Source: Fretibacterium fastidiosum (GTDB taxonomy: Bacteria; Synergistota; Synergistia; Synergistales; Aminobacteriaceae). From it: a stretch of 64,000 nucleotides of DNA. The stretch's first letter is position 1. Each line of letters starts with the position of its first letter. The notes under the pieces are model-generated. The model did no database searches. It had not been told where the DNA came from and worked only from the letters and a program-made list of their open reading frames with translations. This document shows positions 25,327 to 34,257 of this stretch, one piece after another. The stretch spans positions 1,922,001 through 1,986,000 of the forward strand of contig NZ_OZ209244.1 in NCBI RefSeq assembly GCF_964642095.1, in the 5' to 3' direction. The position numbers and the translations under genes were made by a program.

Positions 25327-25821
25327 GTGTACTTTTTGTGGAAACGAACGCCCCATGGAATGATCCGGGTGTCCTACGACGGGCTTTTCGACTTCGTCCA
25401 GGGCTTTTTGTCCGCACGGTTCAGGCTGTACGGCCTGGCCCTCGCGGCGGGAGACAACGCGCTGTTGACGCTCCTGATGTCCTCCGGCGACGTCTCTCGC
25501 GAGCCCGAACTTGCGCGGAGCCTTTCCGCCCTCATGGAGCCCCTGGGGATGCTCACCTCCGTGGTCTGGTTCAGTCGGGGCACCCCTGGATCCGACTGGA
25601 TGGAGACGCGGTTTTCGCTCATAAGGAGCCCCTGGGCCTGGATGGCCCTTGCGTCCTCCGTCGCTCTGATCGTCATTGCCGGCTGGGTGGGCTTTTTCTG
25701 GACCGCCTTCTGGGGGACCGCCGCGTGGTTCGTCGTGAGAGGGCTCACCTTCCTCTTCTTTAGACGGAAGAACTTTCTCCTGCCTCAGGCGGGGATACGG
25801 AATGGAGACGGACGTGTCTGA
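25327..25821 (+). CDS. Membrane protein of unknown function between asp23-like gene and nusB
   Basis: The 164-residue product starts at GTG 25327 behind GGAGGTGA. The first about 95 residues are soluble in character; the C-terminal part has two closely spaced membrane helices (WAWMALASSVALIVIAGWVG and then FWGTAAWFVV). It stands where the Asp23 anchor AmaP is often found, but I see no convincing AmaP signature, so function is not assigned. It overlaps nusB by 20 bases. Confidence 0.6.
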   Translation: MYFLWKRTPHGMIRVSYDGLFDFVQGFLSARFRLYGLALAAGDNALLTLLMSSGDVSREPELARSLSALMEPLGMLTSVVWFSRGTPGSDWMETRFSLIRSPWAWMALASSVALIVIAGWVGFFWTAFWGTAAWFVVRGLTFLFFRRKNFLLPQAGIRNGDGRV

Positions 25822-26344
25822 GCCGGCTCGCAGGGCTCAAAGCCATCACCGCAGTCGCCAGGAGCGCGGCTACGCGGCCCGCCGGCGGGCCCGTGAGCTC
25901 GCGGTTCAATTCCTGTACTCCATGGAGTGCGGGCCGGGGCAGGACCTGGAGGAGGCCCTTGAGCTCTTCCTGGGAGCGGAAAGCTGCGCGGAGGCGGAAC
26001 CCCCGGCGGTGAAGGAGTACTGCCGCGCCTTGGTGCGAGGGACCTGGAGCCGGCGCACGGAGGTGGACGAGGTCCTGTTGAGCGTCGTGACGAACTGGAG
26101 GCCGGAGCGCATGGTGGCCGTGGATCGCGCGGTGCTGCGCCTCGCGGTCTTTGAGGGCTTCCTGGACTGCGCGCTCCCCTTCAAGTCGGCGATCTCCGAG
26201 GCCGTGAACCTCGCCCGGTCCTTTGGGACGGAGGATTCCGCGCGGTTCGTCAACGGGGTCCTGGCCCGGGTGGTGCGGCGCCTGATCCCGGAGGAGCGAA
26301 AGGAGGGCGGAGCGGATGGTCAGGGAGAGGACCCGCAGGGCTGA
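25802..26344 (+). CDS. nusB: Transcription antitermination protein NusB
   Basis: The 180-residue product has the NusB fold from about residue 25: RRRARELAVQFLYSMEC at the start and the conserved VDRAVLRLAVFE, then KSAISEAVNLARSFGTEDSA and FVNGVLARVVR. NusB with NusE binds boxA RNA in rRNA antitermination. The first 25 residues are an extra Arg-rich extension. It overlaps xseA by 29 bases. Confidence 0.93.
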   Translation: METDVSEPARRAQSHHRSRQERGYAARRRARELAVQFLYSMECGPGQDLEEALELFLGAESCAEAEPPAVKEYCRALVRGTWSRRTEVDEVLLSVVTNWRPERMVAVDRAVLRLAVFEGFLDCALPFKSAISEAVNLARSFGTEDSARFVNGVLARVVRRLIPEERKEGGADGQGEDPQG

Positions 26345-27563
26345 GCTGACGGTAGACGAGTTGAACGCCTACATCCAGGGGCTTTTCAACTCGGACCTCC
26401 TGCTGAAGGCGCTCGTGATCTCGGGCGAGATCGCCGAGTTCAAGCGCCACACCAGCGGGCACTGTTACTTCACCCTGCTGGGGACGGATACGCGGATATC
26501 CTGCGCCATGTTCCGGCGGGACGCCGACCTGCTCCCGGAGTGGCCCCGCAACGGGGACCAGGTGTTGATCGAGGGCAGCGTGGGCGTCTACCCCCAGAGG
26601 GGCGTGTACCAGCTCTACGCCCGGCGCCTCATCCCGGTGGGAGCGGGCGCCATCGAACGGGCGCGGCAGGAGCTGAAGCGGCGCCTGGAGCTGGAGGGGC
26701 TGTTCCACCCGTCCCACAAGCGTCCCATTTCGCCCTATCCCTCCCGGGTCGCGGTGATCACCTCCGCCACGGGTGCCGCCCTGCGCGACGTCCTGCGCAT
26801 CTCGGGACGTCGGTATCCCCTCTCCGACATCGTCGTCGTCCCCACCCTGGTCCAGGGGCCCGACGCGCCGGAGGACATCGTGAGGGCCTTTGCACGCGCC
26901 GGCGCGATGTCCGGCGTGGACTGCGTGCTCCTGGTGCGCGGCGGAGGCAGCCGGGAGGACCTCGTGCCCTTTGACGACGAGCGCGTCGTGCGCGCGGTGC
27001 GGAACTGCCCCTTCCCCGTGGTGAGCGGCATCGGCCATGAAGTGGATTCGACCCTGAGCGACCTGGCGGCGGACCTGACGGCCTCGACGCCCTCGGCGGC
27101 GGCGGAGGTGGTCTTTCCGGATCGGGCGGCGCTCCTTGCGTGGCTGGCTCAGGTTCGACAGCGCGTGGGCGGGAGCGCGAGGCGACGGATCGGAGTGGAG
27201 CGGGCCCGGTGCCGTTTGGCGCTGGAGGGGATGGAGCGGGCGTTGAAGCTGCGGACGGGAACGGAGCGATCGCGGCTTCATGAGGGGCTTCGTGCCCTGT
27301 CCCGGTCCATGACCCTCCGCCTGCGGGACGCCCGGAGCGAGTTGAGCACCCGTGCCGCCTCCCTGTCGGGCCTCTCCCCCCTCGCCGCTCTGGCGCGGGG
27401 GTACGTGATCGCCGAGCGGGAGGGTCGCCGGCTTTTCTCCGTCCGGGAGGCCCTCTCCGGCGCGGCGCTCTCCCTGTGCTTCCGGGACGGAAGGGCGGAC
27501 TGCCTTGTGCGGGCGATCGCACCGTTCGACCCCCCGAACGAGGGGGCCCTGGAGGAGAGATGA
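26316..27563 (+). CDS. xseA: Exodeoxyribonuclease VII large subunit
   Basis: The 415-residue product has an N-terminal OB fold (HTSGHCYFTLLG, FRRDADLLP) and the catalytic central domain with VITSATGAALRDVL, RGGGSREDLVPFDDERV, and GIGHEVDSTLSDLAADLTAS. The C-terminal helical part is shorter than in Escherichia coli. It degrades single-stranded DNA together with XseB; no xseB gene follows here, since mtnA starts at the stop codon (ATGA overlap). Confidence 0.94.
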   Translation: MVRERTRRAELTVDELNAYIQGLFNSDLLLKALVISGEIAEFKRHTSGHCYFTLLGTDTRISCAMFRRDADLLPEWPRNGDQVLIEGSVGVYPQRGVYQLYARRLIPVGAGAIERARQELKRRLELEGLFHPSHKRPISPYPSRVAVITSATGAALRDVLRISGRRYPLSDIVVVPTLVQGPDAPEDIVRAFARAGAMSGVDCVLLVRGGGSREDLVPFDDERVVRAVRNCPFPVVSGIGHEVDSTLSDLAADLTASTPSAAAEVVFPDRAALLAWLAQVRQRVGGSARRRIGVERARCRLALEGMERALKLRTGTERSRLHEGLRALSRSMTLRLRDARSELSTRAASLSGLSPLAALARGYVIAEREGRRLFSVREALSGAALSLCFRDGRADCLVRAIAPFDPPNEGALEER

Positions 27564-28600
27564 GCGTGGAGCCGATCCAGGCCGTCCTGTGGGACGAGGC
27601 GGAGCGCGCGCTGCGGCTCCTGGACCAGCGGGCGCTCCCCGCGGAGGAGCGTTACGTCCTGTGCCGCAGCGTGGAGGAGGTCGCACGCGCCATCGAGGAC
27701 ATGACGGTCCGCGGGGCGCCGGCCATAGGGATCGCCGCCGCCTACGCCGTCTCCCTGGCGGCGCCGGAGGGTCGGGAAGCCGTGAGGGAGGCCCTCCGGC
27801 GCCTCGCGCGGACACGCCCCACGGCGGTGAACCTCTTTACGGCGCTGGACAGGGTGCGCCGCCGGCTTGAAGCGCATCCTGATCTGGAAGGGCCCCGCCT
27901 GGCGGAGGCCCTGCTGGCGGAGGCGCGGGCCATTCACGCTGAGGACGTGGCAGGCTGCCGCAGGATGGGGGCACTGGGGGCGGAGCTCCTGCCCCAGGAC
28001 GTCCGGGTGCTGACCCACTGCAATGCCGGGGCCCTGGCTACGGGCGGGTACGGGACGGCGCTGGGGGTGATCCGATCCGCCCGCGAGGCGGGAAAGTCCG
28101 TCCGGGTCTACGCGGACGAGACGCGCCCCCTGCTTCAAGGCGCCCGCCTGACCGTGTGGGAGCTGGCGCGCGAGGGCTTCGACGTGACGCTCATCACGGA
28201 CGGCATGGCGGGGGCGCTGATGCGGAGCGGCGCCGTCGATGCGGTGATCGTGGGGGCGGACCGCATCGCCGCCAACGGCGACACGGCGAACAAGATCGGC
28301 ACCTACGGGCTCTCCGTGCTGGCGGCGGCGCACCAGATCCCCTTCTACGTCGCGGCGCCCTGGAGCACCTTCGACCTCTCGGCGGCGGACGGCACGGCCA
28401 TCCCCATCGAGGAACGGGCGGAGGAGGAGGTGCGGGCCCTGCCGGGCGGCTCCCGCGTCCCGGAGAGCGTTCGGGTCTGGAACCCTGCCTTCGACGTGAC
28501 GCCGGCGGCGAACGTCACGGCCATCGTCACGGAGCGGGGCGTCTTTCGGCCTCCCTACCGCTTCGGCGCGGGCGGGGAGCCGTCCCCTCCGGCGGCCTGA
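27560..28600 (+). CDS. mtnA: S-methyl-5-thioribose-1-phosphate isomerase
   Basis: The 346-residue product has TVRGAPAIGIAAAY near the N-terminus, the catalytic cysteine phrase LTHCNAGALATGGYGTALG, and GADRIAANGDTANKIGTY with the catalytic Asp. It converts methylthioribose-1-phosphate to methylthioribulose-1-phosphate in methionine salvage. Some homologues act on ribose-1,5-bisphosphate or deoxyribose derivatives, so the exact substrate is inferred. GGAGG immediately precedes the ATG. It heads a salvage group with ahcY and mtaD. Confidence 0.9.
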   Translation: MSVEPIQAVLWDEAERALRLLDQRALPAEERYVLCRSVEEVARAIEDMTVRGAPAIGIAAAYAVSLAAPEGREAVREALRRLARTRPTAVNLFTALDRVRRRLEAHPDLEGPRLAEALLAEARAIHAEDVAGCRRMGALGAELLPQDVRVLTHCNAGALATGGYGTALGVIRSAREAGKSVRVYADETRPLLQGARLTVWELAREGFDVTLITDGMAGALMRSGAVDAVIVGADRIAANGDTANKIGTYGLSVLAAAHQIPFYVAAPWSTFDLSAADGTAIPIEERAEEEVRALPGGSRVPESVRVWNPAFDVTPAANVTAIVTERGVFRPPYRFGAGGEPSPPAA

Positions 28601-28662
28601 GGCCGTTCGGTCGCATCGAGCTCACATTGCAGGACAATCAAACTTTTTTTGGAGGTATCGTC

Positions 28663-29909
28663 TTGGAGAACTTTAAGGTCGCGGATCTCGGTCTGGCGGA
28701 GCACGGTTGGAAGAAGATCGTGTGGGCGTGGCAGTACATGCCCTCCCTTCAGTTTCTGTACAACAAGTATAAGGACGCGCGCAGCCCTTCAAGGGGGCGA
28801 CGATCGCGGCGTGCCTTCACCTGGAGGCGAAGACCGCCAACCTGCTCCTGACGCTGGCGCACCTTGGGGCCACGGTGGCCGCGTGCGGCAGCAACCCGCT
28901 GTCCACGCAGGACGACATCTGCGCGGCCCTGGCGGAGAAGGGAGTGCACGTCTACAGCCATCGGGGGATGAGCACGAGGGAGTACTTCGACTACGTGCGT
29001 ACGGTCCTGGGCTACAAGCCCAACGTCATCATCGACGACGGAGCCGACCTGGTGGCGACGATCCACAAGGAGCTTCCGAAGCTGATCCCAGGCATCCTGG
29101 GGGCCTCCGAGGAGACCACCTCCGGGGTGAAGCGCCTCCGCGCCATGCGGGATGAGGGCGTGCTGAAGTTCCCCGTCATCGCGGTGAACGACGCGCTGAG
29201 CAAGTACCTCTTCGACAACCGCTACGGCACGGGCCAGTCCGTGTGGGACGGCTTCATCCGCACCACGAACATGGTGGTGGCCGGCAAGACGGTGGTGGTG
29301 GCCGGCTATGGCTGGTGCGGACGCGGCTGCGCCATGCGGGCCGCAGGCCTGGGGGCCCGCGTCATCGTCACGGAGGTGGATCCCCACCGTGCCTGCGAGG
29401 CGCTGATGGACGGCTTCCAGGTGATGAGTATGGAGGAGGCCGCCCCGCTGGGAGATATTTTCATGACGCTCACCGGCAACATCCACGTCCTGCGCAAGGA
29501 GCACTTCATGAGGATGAAGAACGGCGTCGTGCTGGGCAACGCGGGGCACTTCGACGTGGAGATCAGCAAACCGGACCTCAGCGCCCTGGCGGACCACATG
29601 GAGCAGCTGCGCGACAACATCGACACCTACGTGATGAAGGATGGCCGCCGCATCAACCTGCTGGGCGAGGGCCGGTTGACGAACCTGGCCTGCGCGGACG
29701 GGCACCCCATCGAGATCATGGACCTCAGCTTCGCGCTCCAGCTGGAGGCGGCGCTGCACATCTACACACACAAGATGGAGCCGGGCCTGTACCCCGTGCC
29801 CATCGAGACGGACCGCGCCGTGATGGAGTCCAAGCTGGCCGCCATCGGCGTCACGATCGACCAGATGACGGAGGAACAGGTCGAGTACATGAAGAGCTGG
29901 CAGGAGTAG
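28663..29909 (+). pseudogene. ahcY: Adenosylhomocysteinase (or S-inosylhomocysteine hydrolase), split by a frameshift near 28785
   Basis: Translation from TTG 28663 (GGAGG upstream) gives ENFKVADLGLAEHGWKKIVW, the family N-terminus, for about 41 codons. The homology then moves to another frame at the run of C at 28784-28787: AFKGATIAACLHLEAKTANL and onward to 29909. One base missing from the C run explains this, and 1247 bases is one short of 416 codons. The second part holds NPLSTQDD, the NAD-binding VAGYGWCGRGCAMRAAGLGA, and GNAGHFDVE. The enzyme cleaves SAH to homocysteine; next to a SAH/MTA deaminase it could instead cleave S-inosylhomocysteine. A restart at GTG 28875 would lack the substrate domain. 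Confidence 0.85.
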
Positions 29910-29927
29910 CCTGAGGAGGGACGGCTT

Positions 29928-31214
29928 ATGGCGACATTGTTCAAGGACGTGCTGATGTTGGACGGCGGGCGAAAGCAGGCGGTGCGGGGACACCTCCTCG
30001 TCTCCAAGGGGCGGATCGTCTCCATCCTGGGGCTCGAGGAGAGGCTGCCCGGTGCCGACAAGATCGTCTCGGGGCACGGCCGCATGGCGGTGCTGCCAGG
30101 ATTCGTCAACGCCCACACTCACGCCGCCATGGTCCTTCTGCGCGGCCTGGGCGAGGAGGCTCCCCTGATGGAGTGGCTGGAGAAGAATATCTGGCCCGTG
30201 GAGGCGAAGCTGACCTCGGACTTCATCTACTGGGGAACCGCCTCGGCCGTCCTGGAGATGCTGGCGGGTGGGACCACCTGTTTTGCCGATATGTACTTCG
30301 AGATGGACCGAGTGGCGGAGGTCGCCCTTCAGGCCCGGATGCGGGCGGCCCTGTGTCGGGGGATCGTGGCAGGAGAGGCGGGCAAACTCGACCGTTCCCT
30401 CCAGGAGGGCCTTGACCTGGCGGAGCACTGGCACGGGCGGGAGGGCCTGATCACCGTCCAACTGGGGCCCCACGCCCCATACACCGTTCCCCTGGACGAC
30501 ATGCGGAGGATCTTTCAGGCGGCTCGCGAGCACAACCTGGGAGTGCATCTGCACTTCCTGGAGACGGAGTGGGAGCTTAACTACCTGCGGCAGGAGCTCA
30601 AGAGGGAGCCTGCCGACTACCTGCGGGACGTGGGACTGCAGGACGCGCCTCAGACCGTCCTGGCCCACGCCGTGTGGCTGGATCCGGCGACGGAGGTGGA
30701 CCTCTCCCGCGTGACGCTGGTCCATTGCCCCGGCAGTAACCTGAAGCTGGGCAGTGGGGTGATGCCCCTTGCCGCGTGGCTGGAGAAGGGAACGCCCGTG
30801 GCGCTGGGCACGGACGGAGCCTCCAGCAACAACCGCCTGGACATGTGGGAGGAGATGCGGACCGTCGCGTTGCTGCACAAGGGGGTGAACCACGACCCCA
30901 TGTGCGTTCCTGCCCTTGACGCCCTGCGCATGGTGACTTATGAGGGGGCCAGGGCCTTCGGTTTTGCCCAGAAGGGCATGATCCGCGAGGGCTGGATGGC
31001 GGACCTGGTGCTGGTGGACCTGGACCGGCCCCACTACGTCGGAGCCAACGAGGAGAACCTGGCGGCGTACATCGTCTACGCGGGGAGCGCCGCCGACATC
31101 GTGGGCACGATGGTGAACGGAAAGTGGAGCTTCCGCAACGGGGAGTTCCCGACGCTGGACCGCGAGGAGATCGTGGAGAGGGCGCGGGAGGCGCGGGAGG
31201 CCATCACGAGATAG
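29928..31214 (+). CDS. mtaD: 5-methylthioadenosine / S-adenosylhomocysteine deaminase
   Basis: The 428-residue amidohydrolase carries the metal ligands in NAHTHAAM, GVHLHFLETEWE, LAHAVWL and GTDGASSNNRLDMWEE, the MtaD/SsnA/TrzN subgroup. Enzymes of this type deaminate MTA and SAH to the inosine forms. It follows ahcY by 18 bases with a GGAGG site, and with mtnA the three genes form one SAM by-product salvage group. Chlorohydrolase-type activity on other substrates cannot be excluded by sequence alone. Confidence 0.88.
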   Translation: MATLFKDVLMLDGGRKQAVRGHLLVSKGRIVSILGLEERLPGADKIVSGHGRMAVLPGFVNAHTHAAMVLLRGLGEEAPLMEWLEKNIWPVEAKLTSDFIYWGTASAVLEMLAGGTTCFADMYFEMDRVAEVALQARMRAALCRGIVAGEAGKLDRSLQEGLDLAEHWHGREGLITVQLGPHAPYTVPLDDMRRIFQAAREHNLGVHLHFLETEWELNYLRQELKREPADYLRDVGLQDAPQTVLAHAVWLDPATEVDLSRVTLVHCPGSNLKLGSGVMPLAAWLEKGTPVALGTDGASSNNRLDMWEEMRTVALLHKGVNHDPMCVPALDALRMVTYEGARAFGFAQKGMIREGWMADLVLVDLDRPHYVGANEENLAAYIVYAGSAADIVGTMVNGKWSFRNGEFPTLDREEIVERAREAREAITR

Positions 31215-31235
31215 CCCCGCAGGGGCCGTGGGGGA

Positions 31236-31277
31236 CCGCCGCATGGGACGTCTGCCCTGCGGCGGCCCTTGATTTTT
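31236..31277 (+). terminator. Terminator after the MTA/SAH salvage group
   Basis: Stem CCGCCGCA (31236-31243) with TGCGGCGG (31258-31265), extended inward by GGG/CCC around a seven-base loop, then CCCTTGATTTTTT. A second, weaker stem (GATGGG/CCCATC near 31302-31323) lies before ispE. Confidence 0.85.
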
Positions 31278-31360
31278 TGGCCCTGGGATGCCCTCGCGCG
31301 ATGGGTTGTCCCGCCCCATCGATCCCCCTCGTTATTACTGTAGTGAAAGGAAGTGAGCGA

Positions 31361-32209
31361 GTGCGCTTCGTGCTGCCCGCCTTTGCAAAGCTGAACCTCT
31401 CGCTGAGGGTGACGGGCCGCCGTTCCGACGGCTACCACGACCTGCTCTCGATCTTCCTCCGTATCCCGTCCGGAGAAGCGCTCCGGGTCGAGCTTTTGCC
31501 CGCGGGAGCGGAGGACCGCGTGGAGGTCCTGGGGATGGACCTTCGCCTGACGGGGGAGAACGTCGTGGCGCGGGCCCTGCGGCTGGCGCGGGAGGCCGGA
31601 GCGGAGGTCCCCCCCCTCAGGGTCGAGGTCCTGAAGAGCCTCTTTCCCGGAGCGGGCCTTGGAGGAGGGAGCGGCAACGCGGCCGCCCTGCTGCAGTGGC
31701 TGGCGTCCAAAGACGCTTCGGGCCCTTGGGGGGAGGTGGCGCGCCGCACGGGGGCGGACGTGCCCTTCCTCTTTTCCGGCGCGCCCATGGCCCTGGTCGG
31801 CGGGACGGGGGACCGCCTGGAGCCCCTCGATCCCCCACGCCTCAGCGGCCTGATCGCCTTCCCTGCCTGGGAGGTGGGGACGGAGAACGCCTACGCATCC
31901 CTGGACGCCGCCCTGCGCGGAGGCTACCCGAAGGACGAGGCCTCCGCGCGGAAGGAGGCGGAGGGCATCCTGAGCGCCTTGAGGGAAAACAGGCGCCTGG
32001 GGTTCCTGCCCAACGACTTCGCGCCCCCCCTCATGGAGGCCCACGGGCAGTATCGTGAGCTCTTCGCCCTCTTTGAGGGGGCGGGGGCCCTCGCCTGGGG
32101 CATCACCGGGAGCGGCGGTGCGGCCTTTGCCCTGACCCGCGGAGGAAAACTCGATCTGGAGTGGCCGGGCTGGGTCCGGCAGGTCCTGTACCTTCCGCCG
32201 CTCCCGTGA
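31361..32209 (+). CDS. ispE: 4-diphosphocytidyl-2-C-methyl-D-erythritol kinase
   Basis: The 282-residue GHMP kinase begins PAFAKLNLSLRVTGRRSDGY, the IspE N-terminal signature, and has the ATP loop PGAGLGGGSGNAAALL and the C-terminal GITGSGGAAFAL. It phosphorylates CDP-methylerythritol in the MEP isoprenoid pathway. GTG 31361 follows AAGGAAG; the frame is open further upstream but is not conserved there. Confidence 0.92.
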   Translation: MRFVLPAFAKLNLSLRVTGRRSDGYHDLLSIFLRIPSGEALRVELLPAGAEDRVEVLGMDLRLTGENVVARALRLAREAGAEVPPLRVEVLKSLFPGAGLGGGSGNAAALLQWLASKDASGPWGEVARRTGADVPFLFSGAPMALVGGTGDRLEPLDPPRLSGLIAFPAWEVGTENAYASLDAALRGGYPKDEASARKEAEGILSALRENRRLGFLPNDFAPPLMEAHGQYRELFALFEGAGALAWGITGSGGAAFALTRGGKLDLEWPGWVRQVLYLPPLP

Positions 32210-32244
32210 CCAATGAATTAAAGGACGAAGAACAGGAGAATTCG

Positions 32245-34257
32245 ATGCTGAAGAAGCGCTTTGTCGTTGAACGATGCGCCGTTCTGGCGCTCCTGATGGG
32301 ATTGGCCGCCGCCCTGCTGTCCGCCCTCCCGGCCGGGGCGGCCACGATGCAGGACCTCTTCTGGAAGCGGGCATGGAAGGAGATGGAGGTGCTCTACGCC
32401 TCCATGGACGAGAGGTCTCCGCAGGATGCTGCCCTGATGGCCAACGCCTACCGCATACAGGATCGCTGGCCCGACGCGGTGGCGATCCTCGAGGAGTACG
32501 CGGGGAAGTTCCCCGCCTCCATCAGGCCCTATGCGGATATGACGCTCCTTCTGGGGTACGAGAGGGGGAAGCGAGACCAGGAGGCCCTGGCGTTGGCGGA
32601 GAGGCTTTGGAAGAGCGCTCCCCAGGAGCTGAAGTACTACGTGGCCTACGCGCAGTACCGCCTCCTGTCGAAGGGCGGGGATGAGCGGAGGATCGGGGAG
32701 GCGCTGTCCCACATGCTGGCGGCCGCCGAGACGAAGGAGCGGCGGATTTACGCTCTGTCGAAGCGGATCGAGCTGTCGGGGAATCGGGCGGAGTCGGCGC
32801 TGAAGCTCCTCGAGCTTCAGCCCTCGAACAAGGATGCCGCGAAGGTCCTCCTGCAGCAGCCTCAGCCCTGGTCCAACGCCGTCAGGGTGGCGCTGGGCGT
32901 CTACGCGCACCTGGCGGGGGAGAGCGCCGCCGCGGAGGAGCGGTTGAGGCCCGTCCCCATGACAGCGGCGGGGGGGCGCAAGGCGGCCTACTACCGGGCC
33001 TGGTCCCTGTACCGACTGAAGCGCAGCGGCGAGGCCCTGGACCTCTGGAGCCGCCTGGCCCTCAGCGGCAACGCCTACGCGGAGCCCTCCGTCCGGCGCA
33101 TCGCGACCCTTGCGGGAAAGGCGGGGAAGGCCGAGAAGAAGGCGGCCATGAACGTTCTGGAGCGCGTGATCAAGGAGCGCAGGGGCAAGCCCCAGGCGCG
33201 GGCCCTGCTCGTGCTTCGTGACCTCCTGGACAAGTCCCAGGCGAAGTACCGGGACGCCCTGGAGGCGAAGGTCCTGAGCGCCTATCCCGACACGCCCTAC
33301 GCCTTTGACGTCCTGTGGGGGCGGGGTTGGAAGAACGTGGCCGCAGGCAACCTCACGGAGGCCGTCCGGCTCTGGCGCCAGGCGGATGCCCCCAACATCG
33401 GCCCCATGCGGCGGGCCCGCCTGCTCTACTGGATCGCCGACGCGGAGCGGCGGTCGGGCAACAAGGCCGAGGCCGACCGAACCCAGGCCCTGCTTGAGCG
33501 CCGCTACCCCCTCTCCATCTACGCCCTCCTGAACGGGGGCGAAAAGCTTAAGGTCGTGAACGGGGAGGACCCCGCCCTGGCGACGAAGCCCTCCGAACTC
33601 GAGCAGTGGGGGTTCGTCCTCTACGCGAAGCTCAGGCTGTCGAGGCCCAAGGCCGGGGTGCGGGAGCTCTACCGCGCGCTCAGGCTGTCGCGCTGGCTGG
33701 GGCTTGAGGAGTCTTACAATGAAGCCCGTCGCCTGGAGACGCTCCTGACGTCGGGGAGGACGCTCTATCGTGCCAACCTGGAGGCCCTCTACCCTCGTCC
33801 CTTCCGGGCGCAGGTCAAGGCGGCTTGCGAGGCCTACAGCGTGGAGGATGCCCTGGTGTGGGCCGTCATGCGGCAGGAGAGCTCCTTCCGTCCCGACGCC
33901 CGGAGCCATGCCGGCGCCACGGGATTGATGCAGCTGATGCCCGGAACGGCAAAGGGCGAGGCGAAGCGGGCGGGGCTTGAGAAGTACGACCTCCTGGACG
34001 TCAACGACAACATCCGGCTGGGGACCTCGCACCTCGCGTGGCTGGGGCGCTCTTTCCCACGGGTGGAGTGGGTGATGGCCGCCTACAACGCGGGGTCGGG
34101 CAACGCCCGCAAGTGGCTGAAGAACGGGGGGGAGGACCTGCCCCTAGACCGCTGGATCGAGGCCGTGAAGTTTGACGAGACCTGCGGCTACGTGCAGCGC
34201 GTCTCGGCGAACCTGAGGGTCTACCGGATGCTCTACGGAACGGCCGAAGCGCGATGA
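32245..34257 (+). CDS. slt: Soluble lytic murein transglycosylase (Slt70-like)
   Basis: The 670-residue product has a signal peptide (to about ALPAGAA, residue 33), a long alpha-helical TPR-like ring domain, and a C-terminal lysozyme-like domain. The catalytic glutamate is E545 in VMRQESSFRPDA, followed by GATGLMQLMPGTA and AAYNAGSGN. It cleaves peptidoglycan in the periplasm, forming anhydro-muropeptides. ATG 32245 follows GGAG. The stop overlaps the tilS start (ATGA). Confidence 0.9.
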   Translation: MLKKRFVVERCAVLALLMGLAAALLSALPAGAATMQDLFWKRAWKEMEVLYASMDERSPQDAALMANAYRIQDRWPDAVAILEEYAGKFPASIRPYADMTLLLGYERGKRDQEALALAERLWKSAPQELKYYVAYAQYRLLSKGGDERRIGEALSHMLAAAETKERRIYALSKRIELSGNRAESALKLLELQPSNKDAAKVLLQQPQPWSNAVRVALGVYAHLAGESAAAEERLRPVPMTAAGGRKAAYYRAWSLYRLKRSGEALDLWSRLALSGNAYAEPSVRRIATLAGKAGKAEKKAAMNVLERVIKERRGKPQARALLVLRDLLDKSQAKYRDALEAKVLSAYPDTPYAFDVLWGRGWKNVAAGNLTEAVRLWRQADAPNIGPMRRARLLYWIADAERRSGNKAEADRTQALLERRYPLSIYALLNGGEKLKVVNGEDPALATKPSELEQWGFVLYAKLRLSRPKAGVRELYRALRLSRWLGLEESYNEARRLETLLTSGRTLYRANLEALYPRPFRAQVKAACEAYSVEDALVWAVMRQESSFRPDARSHAGATGLMQLMPGTAKGEAKRAGLEKYDLLDVNDNIRLGTSHLAWLGRSFPRVEWVMAAYNAGSGNARKWLKNGGEDLPLDRWIEAVKFDETCGYVQRVSANLRVYRMLYGTAEAR

